A stretch of 64,000 bases of DNA from Cryptomeria japonica (lineage: Eukaryota; Streptophyta; Pinopsida; Cupressales; Cupressaceae): positions 188,848,169-188,912,168 of the forward strand of contig NC_081413.1 in NCBI RefSeq assembly GCF_030272615.1. Reading direction: 5' to 3'. The stretch's first letter is position 1. Each line of letters starts with the position of its first letter. Shown here one piece after another: positions 1-12,228 of this stretch. Below the pieces are notes generated by a model. It had not been told where the DNA came from, did no database searches, and worked only from the letters and a program-made list of their open reading frames with translations. Made by a program: the position numbers and the translations under genes.

Positions 1-453
1 GATTTGCTCAAAAATACAAAGTTGCTAAAAAAGTTGCAAAAAGTTGTCAAGCAACAATGACAACTTTTGCTCAAATGTGCATTTCTGCCTTTTATGCCTT
101 TCTACTCATACTAAACCTCCTAGGATGACTCCCTAACACCAAAATGACATGCCTAAATTCCTAATGAGGCTTTACAAGATGTTTTACATCATAATGCAAA
201 TTTATGTCATTTTAGGCTTACAAGGGCTCAAAGGCCAAATTTGAGAAAACAAACCACATAGGTGACAATCATCCTTCAAATGACTATGAAAAATAGATGT
301 GGACCTCTAAGTAGTCCATTATTCAAACAATAATCCAAAATATGGACTATCACACCAAAATTTGGAAAATGCATCAGCAAAATGGTTAAAAGCTTGGTGC
401 TCCTGCACCATACCCACAAGTTTTCCTTTCAACATGTAGGGTAGTTTAAACAA
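1..453. other. No recognised feature (left edge, inside a copia-type element)
   Basis: I see no coding similarity, tRNA or terminal repeat in this AT-rich stretch. It lies downstream, on the minus strand, of a decayed copia gag whose start and 5' LTR are to the right. It is therefore probably the degraded gag-pol junction of that element, or a further insertion. The rest of that element is outside the window. Confidence 0.4.
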
Positions 454-1033
454 TCAAACTTGACTCAGCCTTATCTTTATCTTTTTTTGCCCAAACTTGC
501 TTGGTTTCTTTCTTATTTTCTTCTGTCCCATTTGGTTCTGATTTTGCATTAGGTTCAGACATTGGCATTGTCTTCTTTTGTTTAGTAGTCCTAAGCTTAC
601 AATGTTTTGCAATGTGGCCCAAGTTTTGACAATGATAGAATTTAACATTTAGATTGAATGATGCATTTGAAAAACTACTGTAGGACTAAGATATATTTCT
701 TCTACACTCATAACTCCTATGACTCTATCCATTACAATGATAACAAGTAACATTCACATCTCTAAGAGCAACAAATTGATTTCTACTTTCAAAACTAGGT
801 GGAGATCTATGTATAAGCTTATACTCAACAATTCTATGACCACAAGTGTTACATTTATAGTTGTAGCCATGGAATTGAGGTACATACCAATCATTATTGA
901 AGTTGTTTCTCATTTGTCTCCTTGGAGCAGCATAATTTGGTCTTCTTGAGTTCACCCTTCGTGTATCCTTGACCTTTGTGAAGCCTCCATTATCAACATT
1001 GGCTTTTCTTTTAGGATCAACATGCTGGTTCAT
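454..1033 (-). pseudogene. Ty1-copia gag C-terminal part with several zinc knuckles (decayed)
   Basis: Two open stretches on the minus strand (725-1033 and, in another frame, 454-648) read as the cysteine/histidine-rich tail of a copia-type Gag, which binds retrotransposon RNA in the virus-like particle. Visible pieces are CNTCGH, CYHCNG and, across the frame change, YHCQNLGHIAKHC, where a tyrosine replaces the first cysteine of a CCHC knuckle. A lysine-rich tail follows. Several knuckles in one Gag recall SIRE/Maximus-type copia elements (known for the family; assignment inferred). Frameshifts and stops make it non-functional. It continues the gag remnant at 1394-2640. Confidence 0.6.
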
Positions 1034-1393
1034 TGACTAATTCTTTGTAACAGCAACATATGTCTCCTACTCATTGGACTTGCTATCTATGAAGGTTTGT
1101 TTGACTTCACTTTCACTTGAAGAGGTGAAGTGATTCTCCTTGCTTGATGAATCTTCACTGTTAGAGCATTGTCCATTCTCAAATCCAACACCATCGATGT
1201 CCTTGTTGTGATTCTACTTACTTAACATTTTGTCTAATGCTTCAATGCTGCCACCATACTTAATCCTCATGTTGAGATCATCCTTATTCTTTTCAAATTC
1301 CTTTCTTAGGTTTAGAAGATCTTCTTCCAATTTTTGACACTCCTTATCCTTCTTTTCTAAATCTGATTTTGTTACTTCATACATCCTCTTTTC

Positions 1394-2640
1394 TTATTCC
1401 AACTGAATTCTCAAATCAGAAATTGTTTTCTTTGACTCCTCAAGAGATTTGTCCAGTTGTTCTTGTTCTTCAACAACAATATTCTTGTACTTTTTATACT
1501 CTTTTATCACTTTTCTAATTTCTTCCAGTGCACTCACAAGTTCTCCTTCAAGATCTACTTCAACTTCAACTTCAATTCCCTCTTCTTCATCATCAACAAA
1601 ATGTTCATAAGATAATTCTCCTTGTGCTATGAAGAGATTGACTTCTCTTTCACCTTCACTGTAACCATCTTCATAGACACTTTCTTCATCAGAGGCATCA
1701 TCTTTAAATGTGTAAAGACTGCTCTTACTCCTAAACCTTGTTCTCCTTGTCTTATAAGAATTCTTCATCTTTTCCTTGCCAAAAGATTTCAAGTTTTTCT
1801 TTTCATCTTCATCATTTTCTCCATAAGGGCACCTAGATGCAAAGTGTCCAATCTTTTCATAGTTGAAACATTTGAAAGGAAGCTTACCTGTGTATTTTCC
1901 TGAACCTCGTTTGAGCTTCCTTACAAAGTTTTCTACAACAATATCATAATCATTTTCATCCTTATTTGTAGCTTGTTCTTTTCCTTTCTTTGAGGTATTA
2001 AAGGCAACTTCTCTCTTCGAAGGTTCAACACTTATTGTTCTCATCTCAAAAGCAGACAAACAACAAAATAGTTCATCCATAGAGAAGGTAATCAGATCCT
2101 TATCTTCTTCAACGACCAAGACTTTGGTGTCATACGTTGGATTGAGAGATATGAGTACCCTTTTTACTATAACTTCATCTTTAACTTCTTCTCCGAGTCC
2201 TCTTATAGCACTCACATTTTCATCTACTCATTGCAGATAATCAACTATTTTCTTCTCATCCTTCATTCTCAGGTTTTTCAAATTGAGCTCTCAGATTTTG
2301 TAGTTTGGCTTCTTTCACTTTAGTATCACAGTCATATATGCTTTGTAGTTTATCCCATGTTGTTTTTGCTGAAGTGCAGTGCATCACTTTGATAAACTCT
2401 GTATCAGACAAACCACTTAAGATTGCATTCTTAGCTTTGTAATTGTTCTCATATTCCCTTTTAGCACCAGGGTCGGTAGGAGGAACTTGTGGAACAGTAT
2501 AAACCATTTTTTACTAACATCCAAACATCAAATCCTAGGGAAGACAAGTAGGTTTCCATTCTTCTACTCCAGAAGGCATAGTTGGCGCCATAAAAGATAG
2601 GTGTTTTAGAGGAGGATTCATTCCTAGCCATTGTGAACAT
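1394..2640 (-). pseudogene. Ty1-copia gag, N-terminal and middle part (frameshifted)
   Basis: Reading leftward from about 2631-2640, the frames give a typical UBN2/copia Gag: an N-terminal block with FYGANYAFWSRRMETYL, then TTWDKLQSIYDCDTKVKEAKLQNLR. After a stop comes a long frame (1394-2215) with SMDELFCCLSAFE, one zinc knuckle near 1850-1875, and an acidic coiled-coil-like C-terminus. A one-base shift near 2505 separates the first two blocks, and stops lie between 2215 and 2256. The knuckle reads CFNYEKIGHFASRC: the second zinc-binding cysteine is tyrosine (TAT). The 5' LTR and primer-binding site lie just upstream, at 2691-2705, as expected. No pol is in the window. Confidence 0.8.
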
Positions 2641-2690
2641 AAAGCGGGATCTACCCAAGCTAGAGAAAGCTTTTACTACAAGGGAACCTT

Positions 2691-2702
2691 GCTCTGATAC
2701 CA
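2691..2702 (-). promoter_or_regulatory. Primer-binding site of the left copia element
   Basis: On the minus strand this reads TGGTATCAGAGC. That is complementary to the 3' end of initiator methionine tRNA and is the usual primer site of plant copia elements. It lies two bases inside the end of the 5' LTR. Confidence 0.85.
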
Positions 2703-2704
2703 AT

Positions 2705-4456
2705 TGAAGAACACAAATGGACACTCAGAGGGGGGTGAATCAATGTATTTTAAAACTTTTAACTACGTGTGTAAGGACTGAAACTGCAAATTAATTAAGA
2801 ACATACACACACACACAAATCAAACCACAACACATAATATAAGAGGAAAACCCAATGTGGGAAAAAAACCTCGATGAGAATAGTTGTTGGAGTCTACTGC
2901 TCCAATCCAACTTCACAATTTATAATGTTTAGGACACCAACCCAAGGAGCACCAACCCCTAAAACTTTAGGGCACCAACCCAAGGAGTACCAACCCTTGA
3001 TTTTATGAGCACCTACTCAAAGGAGAACCTACCCCTACTCTGAGCACCCACTCAGAGATTTATAGTGATTGTTCAAGTTTACAATGCAATGACAAAGCCT
3101 TGTTACAAATGAGTTTTGTAACACTTACAAATTTCTCATATCTTGAGAATGACTTTCTCTGCCAGCTGAAGTTTTTCCTCTATTTCTCCTCCTTCCTCTG
3201 TCTGGTTATCTTATTCTCCCTGCTACAACATTAGTCTCAAGAATGCTCCATTCTTTCTCTATGTTGACTCTTTCTACTTCTGTAAATTTGCTTTGTTTTC
3301 TCTTGGCAGCAATACACTATATCTCTCTCTCAACACACACCTTCAGTCGGCTTGTTTAGATGTCTATATTTTCTATCTCAATCTCTATATTTACAACCAC
3401 ACCAACCAATGTAAAATATCATCACACCTGCTATTATTTTTGACTCTGTACACATGAGAGATTACTTCTATTGCAAACTTGAATATTTTATTCAATTCGG
3501 TTGTCTTGGAGATCTGCAACTCTAGAGATTTTATTCTCTGTCCTGAATATGATCTCATATTTGTCGCCTATAGTAAATGCATATAATATTTCTTTTGATC
3601 ATTCTTTGTACTTAGATTACTAAGTTTAGTAATCTTTATCTGCCCAAAAGGATCTAGAATCCTTCCTCGAGCCACACAACCTGCCCGCAACTCAGTCACC
3701 ATTAATGTTTTTTCCATCCTCTGTCGACCTACTCTAAAAAGATTAACAACTACCACACTAGAATCCTTTGTCAAAGACTTTTGTGTATCTGATTCATTCT
3801 CTATTCATCAGGGAGCCTCATGTCTTCATATTCTTCTTCCAGATCAAATGATCAAGGTCGATCGACCTCCACGTAAAACCGTTGTTCCAATCGGCATGCA
3901 TAGGTGTTGTCAAAAGTCTTCATATTCTACATCCAAGTCCCTTGGTCAACCATAGTCAACCACCACATGGACTATTGTCCTTATCGGGCTGCAACCGTGT
4001 CGACTAAACCACCTCTAATGGTTATGATGACCTTTAAACTCTGTCATTGCAGTATGGTGGGATGCATCGTCTTTCTGCCTTAACTTATCCCATGAGTTCC
4101 TCTTTACTTCCATTTGCAGGCGCAGGATAGCGTGATCCATCTATCGCTATCATCATGTTATCCTACAAGACCTTTAGTCTCATCGCAAAAAAGTCGTGGG
4201 ATAGTGGGAACCATTTACCGCTCTCTTTATGTTGCCCTACAAGGCCTCTAGTCGCAACACAAACAAGTCGTGAGATAGCGGGAGGGGTCGCTATGCCTTG
4301 CTATTGTTTCCCCCACATGATATTTTGTGTGCCTCTTAACCTGTGCGGGATACCCCTTCATTTTTTATCCCGTGTGACTTTTGTTGGTCACTTTTGACAC
4401 TAGAGGGATCACCTTGTTCATCAAACTTAAGTTTTCATGTGCAACTAGCTCATTAC
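2705..4456 (-). mobile_element. Left copia 5' LTR, inner part (split by a nested element)
   Basis: This is the gag-proximal 1752 bp of a minus-strand copia LTR; the other 447 bp are at 12229-12675. The split LTR totals about 2.2 kb, close to the 2.13 kb LTR of the same family at 61327-63455. Shared landmarks are a GAGGGGGGTGAATC segment near the end, the GAGGAAAACCCARTGTGGGA block, and a short CACCAACCCAAGGAG repeat (about 2935-3060, matching 61595-61680). The break is marked by the duplicated ATTAC at 4452-4456 and 12224-12228. Confidence 0.8.
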
Positions 4457-5649
4457 TGTAAAGCGGAAAAATCGAACCCTCGTCGTTCTCCCCTCCCCAA
4501 CTCCAAGGAGAGAGAAGGGAGGTCACTAGGGTTGATGGTTTTCACTTAGGAGAGACTTTACATTCAAAAGAGGGGTTGAAACCCACAAGATCCAATCCCA
4601 TACAATGCAGGATTGGATTCTAAATGAGTTTCAAGGGTTAAGACATCAAAGATACCCTCTTTTGTAAAGAATGTAGATAGAATGATTGAACTAGGAATGC
4701 ATGTAAAGTAAGAAAGATTCACTTATAAACAGAGATAGGGATACGGGATGAAGATGCGGACCTGAAATTAGCAGTAAAATGTTGAGATGATGCTGTTCTG
4801 CAAATTTGAGCGAAAGTCGACGGGACGATGGCGCCCGGCGTGCACACGGTCCTCCGAAAAATCTGCGAAATGAAGGTGGATCTGTTCGTCTCTGCACAAG
4901 GATTCCAGATCTTCAATTACAGCCGCGTACCTGCAACCTACACACAGAAAAGAGAGGACGATTGGGGGGTTAGGGATTAGGGGTTTGCCTTTAGGTCAAA
5001 CCCCGGTTTTGGAATTAACCAAGAAATGAGAATGCTGTAAGTGTAAATGTTTGTAATGTAAACAAGTACTGATACCTTGTTGTAAGAATGTTTGTATTCT
5101 TACATGCAAAGGTGTAATGTATGTAGTATGTTGTATGTTGTATGTGATCTCCTCTTCAATGGTTGAATCCTTGTCTTGAATGCAACACCTAGCCTTGAAT
5201 GGAGACTTAGAATGCTCAATTGCTTGAAGGAATGCTTGAATGCTTGAATGTTTGAATGTTTGAATATTACTTGCGCGTCTTTGCACACATATGTCCTCCT
5301 TTTTGAGAGGGGAAATGTAGTTTATATACTTGTCAATTAGGGTTGATAGACTGATTTTTCCGACCTTGGGCCGACCAGGAAACATTATTTCCCAATTTGC
5401 AAACTTAAAGACCCGATGCCCAAAAGAGACCGGGCCCAAAATAGGGCCAGGGACCAGGGCACTGGGCGCCATGGTCCCACCTCCCGGGGCAGCATGGTGC
5501 AAGGAGGGATCATGCCAAGATGCAGAAAAATGCAGCTTTTGATGTCACATGCAGGTTTCGGGGTCTCCATTCAGGTTCAACGTTGCGCCGCCATCGTGAA
5601 GACCCAAATGCAGTCGAAATTGCAAGTGTCGCAATTTTAGGACGCTACA
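4457..5649 (-). repeat. 3' LTR of the gag-only element
   Basis: TG...CA-bounded LTR of 1193 bp, nearly identical to 11028-12223. In the minus orientation it begins TGTAGC and ends TTTACA. It contains the GTGCACACGGTCCTC motif (4840-4854) and a TATA-like box. Confidence 0.92.
5321..5330 (-). promoter_or_regulatory. TATA box in the left LTR
   Basis: The minus strand reads AGTATATAAA about 320 bases from the LTR start. The same box is kept in the other LTR at 11895-11904. It is the likely core promoter of the element; the transcription start has not been shown. Confidence 0.55.
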
Positions 5650-6394
5650 TTTAGCCCCCACTTTAGCCGGAGTATAAGCGTATGCTTATACTTCCGGTAA
5701 AGTACAAGGAAAGAACATTGAAAAACTTTCACCACGTCAAGGAGGCAAGATACACCAAGCCCCCAGTTGACTAAGGATCTTACGGCTTCGATTGACAAAG
5801 TAAAAGGGAAGATCACGAGGGAGAACCATGACTGTCAGTAGTAAGGTTCCCTCACTATGAGTCATGCAAGAAAGATATCAAAAATTTTCAAGGCAAAGCT
5901 AAATTTGTCAAGAAATTTTCAAGTATCTTGAAAAGATATGAACGGGATGTATGCCCCCCTAAGTTAAAGCGATTGCACATGCCTCACCGGGGGTGATTTC
6001 TTTAAGGTAGTGATACATATAATAAATGAGAAAGGAAAGGAGCACGTTATCACAAGGATTTAGCCCCCAAGTGTGAGATAAGCCCAAGGATAATAGACAC
6101 AAAACACAAAGCACAAGGTGACTTCGCTTTCCTCGGGGTCAGTATGCTGTATGATAATTCATGTATATCATATGTATGTATTCATAATTGTTCTTCATTC
6201 CCCAATCAAGGAAGGTCACCTAGAAGAAGGGAACACATGTGTCGTCAACATGAGAGAGACCAAGAGATCTCAATGCTTTGCATCGTCCTCAAGTAGACAA
6301 CACTAAGGACAACAAATAGAAGAATGAGAGTAACACATAGAAGAAGTAACAAAAGAGATCAAGAGAGGAGGAGAGAGTCTGCTATGCTAATGAA
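5650..6394 (-). other. Untranslated 3' region of the gag-only element
   Basis: It lies between the end of the gag frame and the 3' LTR and ends in the polypurine tract (plus-strand 5650-5664). I see no pol domain here, so the element has no room for reverse transcriptase downstream of gag. Confidence 0.6.
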
Positions 6395-9300
6395 CTAGTC
6401 TAGCATGTCATCTACCCCCCGATCTTGCTGATCAATATTTTGGGAAGGTAGGAAACACGCTAGAGGAGGAACATCCAACACAACAGATGGAGCTATCACA
6501 AGATCCAAACAAGGGCTATGTTCATGTTCCGAGCCACGTTGTTCTTGTCTAGGAGCCAGGATAAGTGCTTTAGAAAATTCGTTAGATAAATGGTTATCAA
6601 CATCAACATATTCATATTCACTATCAGAATGAACAGGGGTAACATTTTCATCATGAATAACATTTTCATCTATATCATCATCAAGATTTATAAAAATAGG
6701 ATCTTTAACTCGCACAGGATCAAGACCATCATGCATCTTATGTTTAGGAGATTTTGGCTCAATTTTCGGCTGAGGAGAAAATGGAATAATACTGGCTGAA
6801 GGTGTTTTTGGGGATTGCAAAGTTTGAGAAGCAGCTGCCTGAGCTCTAAGACGACGCTTTCATCGGCGTTCACGTGCAGAATGATTTCATCTAGTCTTAG
6901 TAGGAAGTTGAGAAGATTGAGGAGGAATGTTCTCATCCTTAGCACTTGGGTGTTTAGGTTGTGATCTCTTAGGTTGAACAATAGGAGAAGAGGAAGGTCT
7001 CTTCTCTCCATAAGAGGAAGGAGGAGGAACTGCTCCATATAAAGGAGGAATATTTGGTTTAGGAAGGAGATCAAGTCCATCATGACGAGGAGGTATAGGT
7101 CTACTTTTAGGAAGTTTATTAGGTATAGGCATAGTCACATTCATAGGGATGGGTTGGGAATCTTCTTGAGGAAAGACATGAGTTTTATCTTTCAAAGGAA
7201 GAACTTCCTTCTCAAGAATGATAGGAATGTCAAGTTTGGGTGTTCTAGGTTCACTTAGAGATAGGATCATATCTTTTTTCCACTTTTGATAAGATTTAAA
7301 AAGATGATCACTTCGCGGTGGAAGAGATTGGAATTGTTTAGGCCAAAAGTAATCAATAGGAATGCTAGAAGTTCTTTCAGCTGGTTTAAAGAGACTATGA
7401 TTGATAGTAACAACTTCACCATTATGGGGAAATTTCAAACACTTATGAATAGGAGAAGCAATAGCTTTCATGGAAGATAGCCAAGGATAGCCTAGCTTCA
7501 CATGAAATTGTTCGGACGATGGAATAATAGCAAAAACCACATCAAGGGATTTATTATGGACCTCAATAGGTAATGTAATAGAACCAATTGTAGGAGAAGA
7601 AAATGCATCAAAAAATTTCACAACCACATTTGTTTCATCATAGATCACTTGATTCAATTGCAAAGTAAAAAGAAATTCTTCAGTAATGACATTAACCATA
7701 TAAGAAGGATCAATAAGCACTCCACGGCAAGGTGTATTTTTGACTTTTGCAACTATATATAAAGGACCATCAGGTGCCCTAATAGTTTCACTGGAATCAA
7801 ATGTGATGGAAGGTTCTTTAGGGATTTTCTGCTGTTCCACAAAGTTAATCACATTCGGAGTCATAGACACGAGATCATCAGGTGAGATAGAGGAATCATT
7901 AGTATCAATTACATTAGAGGTATGAGAAGGTAATGGATTAGTAAAAATCTGAAGATTTTGGTTAGGAGGAGCTACAGATGTGTTGCCTTTATCATTCACA
8001 CCAGAAACAGAGATAGTATTATTATCAATCAGATCTTGAATTTTACCCTTTAAAGCAAAACATTTTTTAGTATCATGCCCAGGTTGACGATGAAATTGAC
8101 AAAAAGATTTGTTATCAAAATAGGGTGAATTAATTTTTGTAGGATCTATTTGCCTTATAGGAGGGAGAGTAAGCACATTTTGTTCCAATAACTTATTCAT
8201 AATACGATGCAATGATTCATTCAAAGAAGTAAACTTTCTTTCTTTCTTGAAAAACTTAGAAATAGGAGGCACACCTGATGCTGCATTCACATTGTTGTTG
8301 ATGATGTTTTCATTGAACTTAATGGACTCTCTGTTCGGTTTAAACTTCCCAAATGGTTGTTGACTACTATCACCCTTATCATTCATAGTCATAGGATTTG
8401 CTTGTTCCATTTGACTCACAGTCAGTTGATAATTGTGAAGAGTTGCGCACAACTGTTGGAAAGAAGTAAACTCAGAAAACAGAAGTTTTTCTCTAATATC
8501 TTTTTGTAAATTAGAAATAAAGATTCTTTGAATATCATTGTCAGGTACTGGAAAAGAAATCTGAGCATACAAATGCTTATATCTACCAATGAAATCAATC
8601 ACTTTTTCTTTAACACCTTGTTTACAATGCATTAAATCAATCAAAGTAACTTTAGGACTTATATTGTTTTGAAATTGTTGAATAAAATCATTTGCAAGTT
8701 GTTCGAAAGAAGTAATAGAATAAGAAGGCAACGAGCAATACCATTGTAAGGCTTTATCTCTTAATGTTCTAGTAAACAGTTTTGCAAGCAACCTTTGGTC
8801 ATAAGAAAAATTAGTACATATTATTTGAAAGGTCTTAACATGTGCTAGAGGGTCACCCTTACCATTATAAAGCTCCAAATGTGGGATTTCAACATGTTTA
8901 GGGGGGATAGCTCGAACAATGTCAAGAGAAAGTGGGCTCGCAACATCAAATGTGGGCACACTAAACTTAGATTGATTCATAGAGGCAATTTGTTATTGTA
9001 AAGAAGAGACAGTTTGTGCAAGATTGTTAATGGTCGCTTCAGTTGAAGAGTTCATATTAGACGTGTTAGACTGTGATGGAGGTATTATGTTGTTGAAAGA
9101 AGGTATTGATTGAGAGTAAGGTGGTGGGACACTATGATAGTTAGTCATAGGAGATGATTGGAAAGGAGGAACACTATAAGGAGGAAAGGAAGGGTTAAAT
9201 GAATTGCCCCCTTGTGCCAGGTTCATTTGTGGAGATATAATAGGAACACTCATTGAAGGAATGAATGAAGAAGTTGGATTGAATGAAGGAAGAGGGTTGA

Positions 9301-9751
9301 TTGAAGAAGAAGGATTGCCCCCATGACTAGTGATCATAGGAGGAATGTCTTGTATTGAAGTAGTCATTATGTTTGATGTAAAAGTAGGTATACTAGCAAT
9401 AGAAGTCGTCAAAGGAATAAAATGATTGACTTGAGTAGGAGGTTGTGTATAACCTAAGGTTTCGGCACAACTTTTCATCGGCATCACATTCGAATCCACA
9501 ATGTGTGCAATACCACGCAAAATATCAATTCCATTCTTATCACTTTGAACCATACGTTTTAGACCCTCAATTAATGAAAGAGCTTCACTATCGAGGTATT
9601 CTTGAGACATCCATTGTCGAAAATCATCAAATTGGTTATCCAATTTTGAAACTTGTTCTACAGAAACCTCATGGAGAGCTTCTTCATCATTAAGAGGATT
9701 AGAGGAATTACCCATGTCCTCGCTAAAAAGGCCATTCAAATTAGGTTCCAT
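6395..9751 (-). pseudogene. gag-aspartic protease polyprotein with three in-frame stops
   Basis: One minus-strand frame runs from ATG at 9751 to the stop at 6395, broken by TAA at 8993-8995 and TGA at 6887-6889 and 6860-6862. The first 252 residues are Pro/Ser-rich. In the following 697-residue stretch (from 8980) a retrotransposon Gag core lies at about residues 33-190 (LYNGKGDPLAHVKTFQ). A zinc-binding variant of form CX2HX4HX4C lies at about 294-307 (CQFHRQPGHDTKKC). A retropepsin-like region lies at about 405-515, with LIDPSYMVNVI in place of the usual D-[ST]-G triad and a GYPWLSSM second half. A basic, Pro-rich tail follows. Gag would package the RNA, but the protease has lost the glycine of its active-site triad. 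All three stops differ from a sense codon by one C-to-T change. Confidence 0.88.
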
Positions 9752-11027
9752 CTCTTCAGTAATTAAACCTTGGAAGGACTTAATTCTAAAGCTTCATCTA
9801 ACGGGAATAGTGTAAGTAGGGCTTATTGTTGTAAAACTCATGCACTAAAGAGAGAGAGAAGATTTTGAATTTTAGAGGTAGCAAAATTCAATAAAATCAG
9901 CCAATCTCTTAGATTTAAGCTGTTAAATGCAATCAGGACAATTTCCCAAAATTTTGAAAAAAATGTCCGGGACCGTGGCAAACGGAGTGCACACGGTCCT
10001 CGCAACTTTTTTTGAAATTTTTAGGGATGAAAGTTATGATGATTTTAAAGCTAATCTGAAAAAATTGAGTGATTTTACGATCTGTAGATAGGCCAAATTA
10101 AAGTTGCAATCTCAAAATTGAACCCTACCAAGATTGTTTGAAAAATGTAAAATTTGAATTTTGAAAAAGAGAGGGAAACTGAAATTTTGAATTTTATGTT
10201 TTTAGAGGGAATACTGAAAGCAATGCAAGCTTTGAAATTTAAAAGTTGACTCGATTTCATGCAAAATTCAATTTTGAAAGTGGAAATCAAGGTTGCCGCA
10301 ATTAAACACTTAATTTCAAAAGTCACAAACTGCAAAAATTTGAATAAAGCACTGAAATTTCGAATGAATGCCAACACACTTTTCAGATTTAGGACTGTAA
10401 GAAATACAATTTTGACACAAATTTCAATTTCAACAATTTTTTGAATGATTAGAAGCCTTAATCCAAGTGATCACTAGACCAGCTTTGACTTTAATTTTGA
10501 AAGTGTTAAAATTGATAAAATCAGCCAGGATTCTGGATTTTTGCAGAAAAATACAGTAAGATCTAGCTCCCGAAATTTCGAAAAAAATGTCGGGGATGAT
10601 GGCGCTCGGGGTGCACACGGTCCTCGCAACTTTTTTCAAAATTTTCAGGGATGAGAGATATTGTGATTTTGTTGCGGAATCCAAAGTTACAGCCGATTTG
10701 GAGGTGTTTTGATCAGTGAAATTATCAGTCAAAGGTTGAATCAAGAAGGTTTTAAAAATTAGGGTTTTGACATTTAACCACTTAATTTTCAGAATTAAAG
10801 CACAAATATGAATTGATAATTTGCAATAGAAGGGTAGATCTGAAACAAGCATTAACAATTAAACATTCCACAAGTTTAATTACTAAAAAGAAAATTTTAG
10901 GGTTTTTATGCGATTAGCCTCTAAAATTTGCAAAAGATCAAACATGGAAATGTAATTAAGGAAGCAAAATTTTCAGATCTAACCATGAATAATCAGAATG
11001 AGGATGTTCACGTCAGGTTCACCAAAA
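9752..11027 (-). other. 5' leader of the gag-only element with an internal duplication
   Basis: This 1.3 kb untranslated leader contains two diverged copies of a module centred on GTGCACACGGTCCTC (9987-10001 and 10611-10625). The module is followed by CGCAACTTTTTT and an ATTTTYAGGGATGARAG segment. The same core lies once in each LTR. The primer-binding candidate is at the right end, about 11007-11027, reading TTTTGGTGAACCTGACGTG on the minus strand. I cannot name the primer tRNA. Confidence 0.65.
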
Positions 11028-12223
11028 TGTAAAGCGGAAAAATCGAACCCTAGTCGTTCTCCCCTCCCCAACTCCAAGGAGAGAGAAGGGAGGTCACTAG
11101 GGTTGATGGTTTTCACTTAGGAGAGACTTTACATTCAAAAGAGAGGTTGAAACCCACAAGATCCAATCCCATACAATGCAGGATTGGATTCTAAACGAGT
11201 TTCAAGGGTTAAGACATCAAGGATACCCTCTTTTGTAAAGAATGTAGATAGAATGATTGAACTAGGAATGCATGTAAAGTAAGAAAGATTCACTTATAAA
11301 CAGAGATAGGGATACGGGACGAAGTTGCGGACCTGGAATTAGCAGTAAAATGTCGAGATGATGCTGTTCTGCAAATTTGAGTGAAAGTCGACGGGACGAT
11401 GGCGCCCGGTGTGCACACGGTCCTCCGAAAAATCCGCGAAACGAAGGTGGATCTGTTCGTCTCTGCACAAGGATTCCATATCTTCAATTACAGCCGCGTA
11501 CCTGCAACCTACACACAGAAAAGAGAGGACGATTGGGGGGTTAGGGATTAGGGGTTTGCCTTTAGGTCAAACCCCGGTTTTGGAATTAACCAAGAAATGA
11601 GAATGTTGTAAGTGTAAATGTTTGTAATGTAAACAAGTACTGATACCTTGTTGTAAGAATGTTTGTATTCTTACATGCAAAGGTGTAATGTATGTAGTAT
11701 GTTGTATGTTGTATGTGATCTCCTCTTCAATGGTTGAATCCTTGTCTTGAATGCAACACCTAGCCTTGAATGGAGACTTAGAATGCTCAATTGCTTGAAG
11801 GAATGCTTGAATGCTTGAATGTTTGAATGTTTGAATATTGCTTCCGCGTCTTTGCACACATATGTCCTCCTCCTTTTTGAGAGGGGAAATGTAGTTTATA
11901 TACTTGTCAATTAGGGTTGATAGACTGATTTTTCCGACCTTGGGCCGACCAGGAAACATTATTTCCCAATTTGCAAACTTAAAGACCCGATGCCCAAAAG
12001 AGACCAGGCCCAAAATAGGGCCAGGGACCAGGGCGCTGGGCGCCATGGTCCCACCTCCCAGGGCAGCATGGTACAAGGAGGGATCATGCCAAGATGCAGA
12101 AAAATGCAGTTTTTGATGTCACAAGCAGGTTTCGGGGTCTCCATTCAGGTTCAACGTTGCGCCGCCATCGTGAAGACCCAAATGCAGTCGAAATTGCAAG
12201 TGTTGCAATTTTAGGATGCTACA
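11028..12223 (-). repeat. 5' LTR of the gag-only element
   Basis: 1196-bp LTR matching 4457-5649 with about two dozen substitutions and one 3-bp indel near 11870. It carries the TATA-like box at 11895-11904 and is followed by the second ATTAC copy (12224-12228). Confidence 0.92.
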
Positions 12224-12228
12224 ATTAC

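Larger units (their letters stand above)
4457..12223 (-). mobile_element. Non-autonomous gypsy-like LTR retrotransposon encoding gag-protease only (TR-GAG type)
   Basis: A structurally complete element of 7767 bp with LTRs at 4457-5649 and 11028-12223, flanked by the 5-bp duplication ATTAC. It reads on the minus strand. A purine tract (AAAGTGGGGGCTAAA, plus-strand 5650-5664) lies beside the left, 3', LTR. A TGG-initial primer-binding candidate lies beside the right, 5', LTR. The interior of about 5.4 kb holds a gag-plus-protease reading frame but no reverse transcriptase, RNase H or integrase that I can find. This matches the known plant TR-GAG class, mobilised in trans. By eye the LTRs differ at roughly two dozen sites, about 2%, mostly transitions. 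Confidence 0.9.

Noticed and set aside
4996-5502. 168-codon ORF in the LTR (and its twin at 11567-12076)
   Set aside because: Both copies are parts of LTR1 and LTR2 of the gag-only element and overlap its promoter region. Other frames are open too. No protein family resemblance.
5650-11027. A hidden reverse transcriptase or integrase in the gag-only element
   Set aside because: I read the interior on the minus strand for the usual catalytic motifs and found only gag and protease parts. The remaining space is leader and 3' untranslated sequence.
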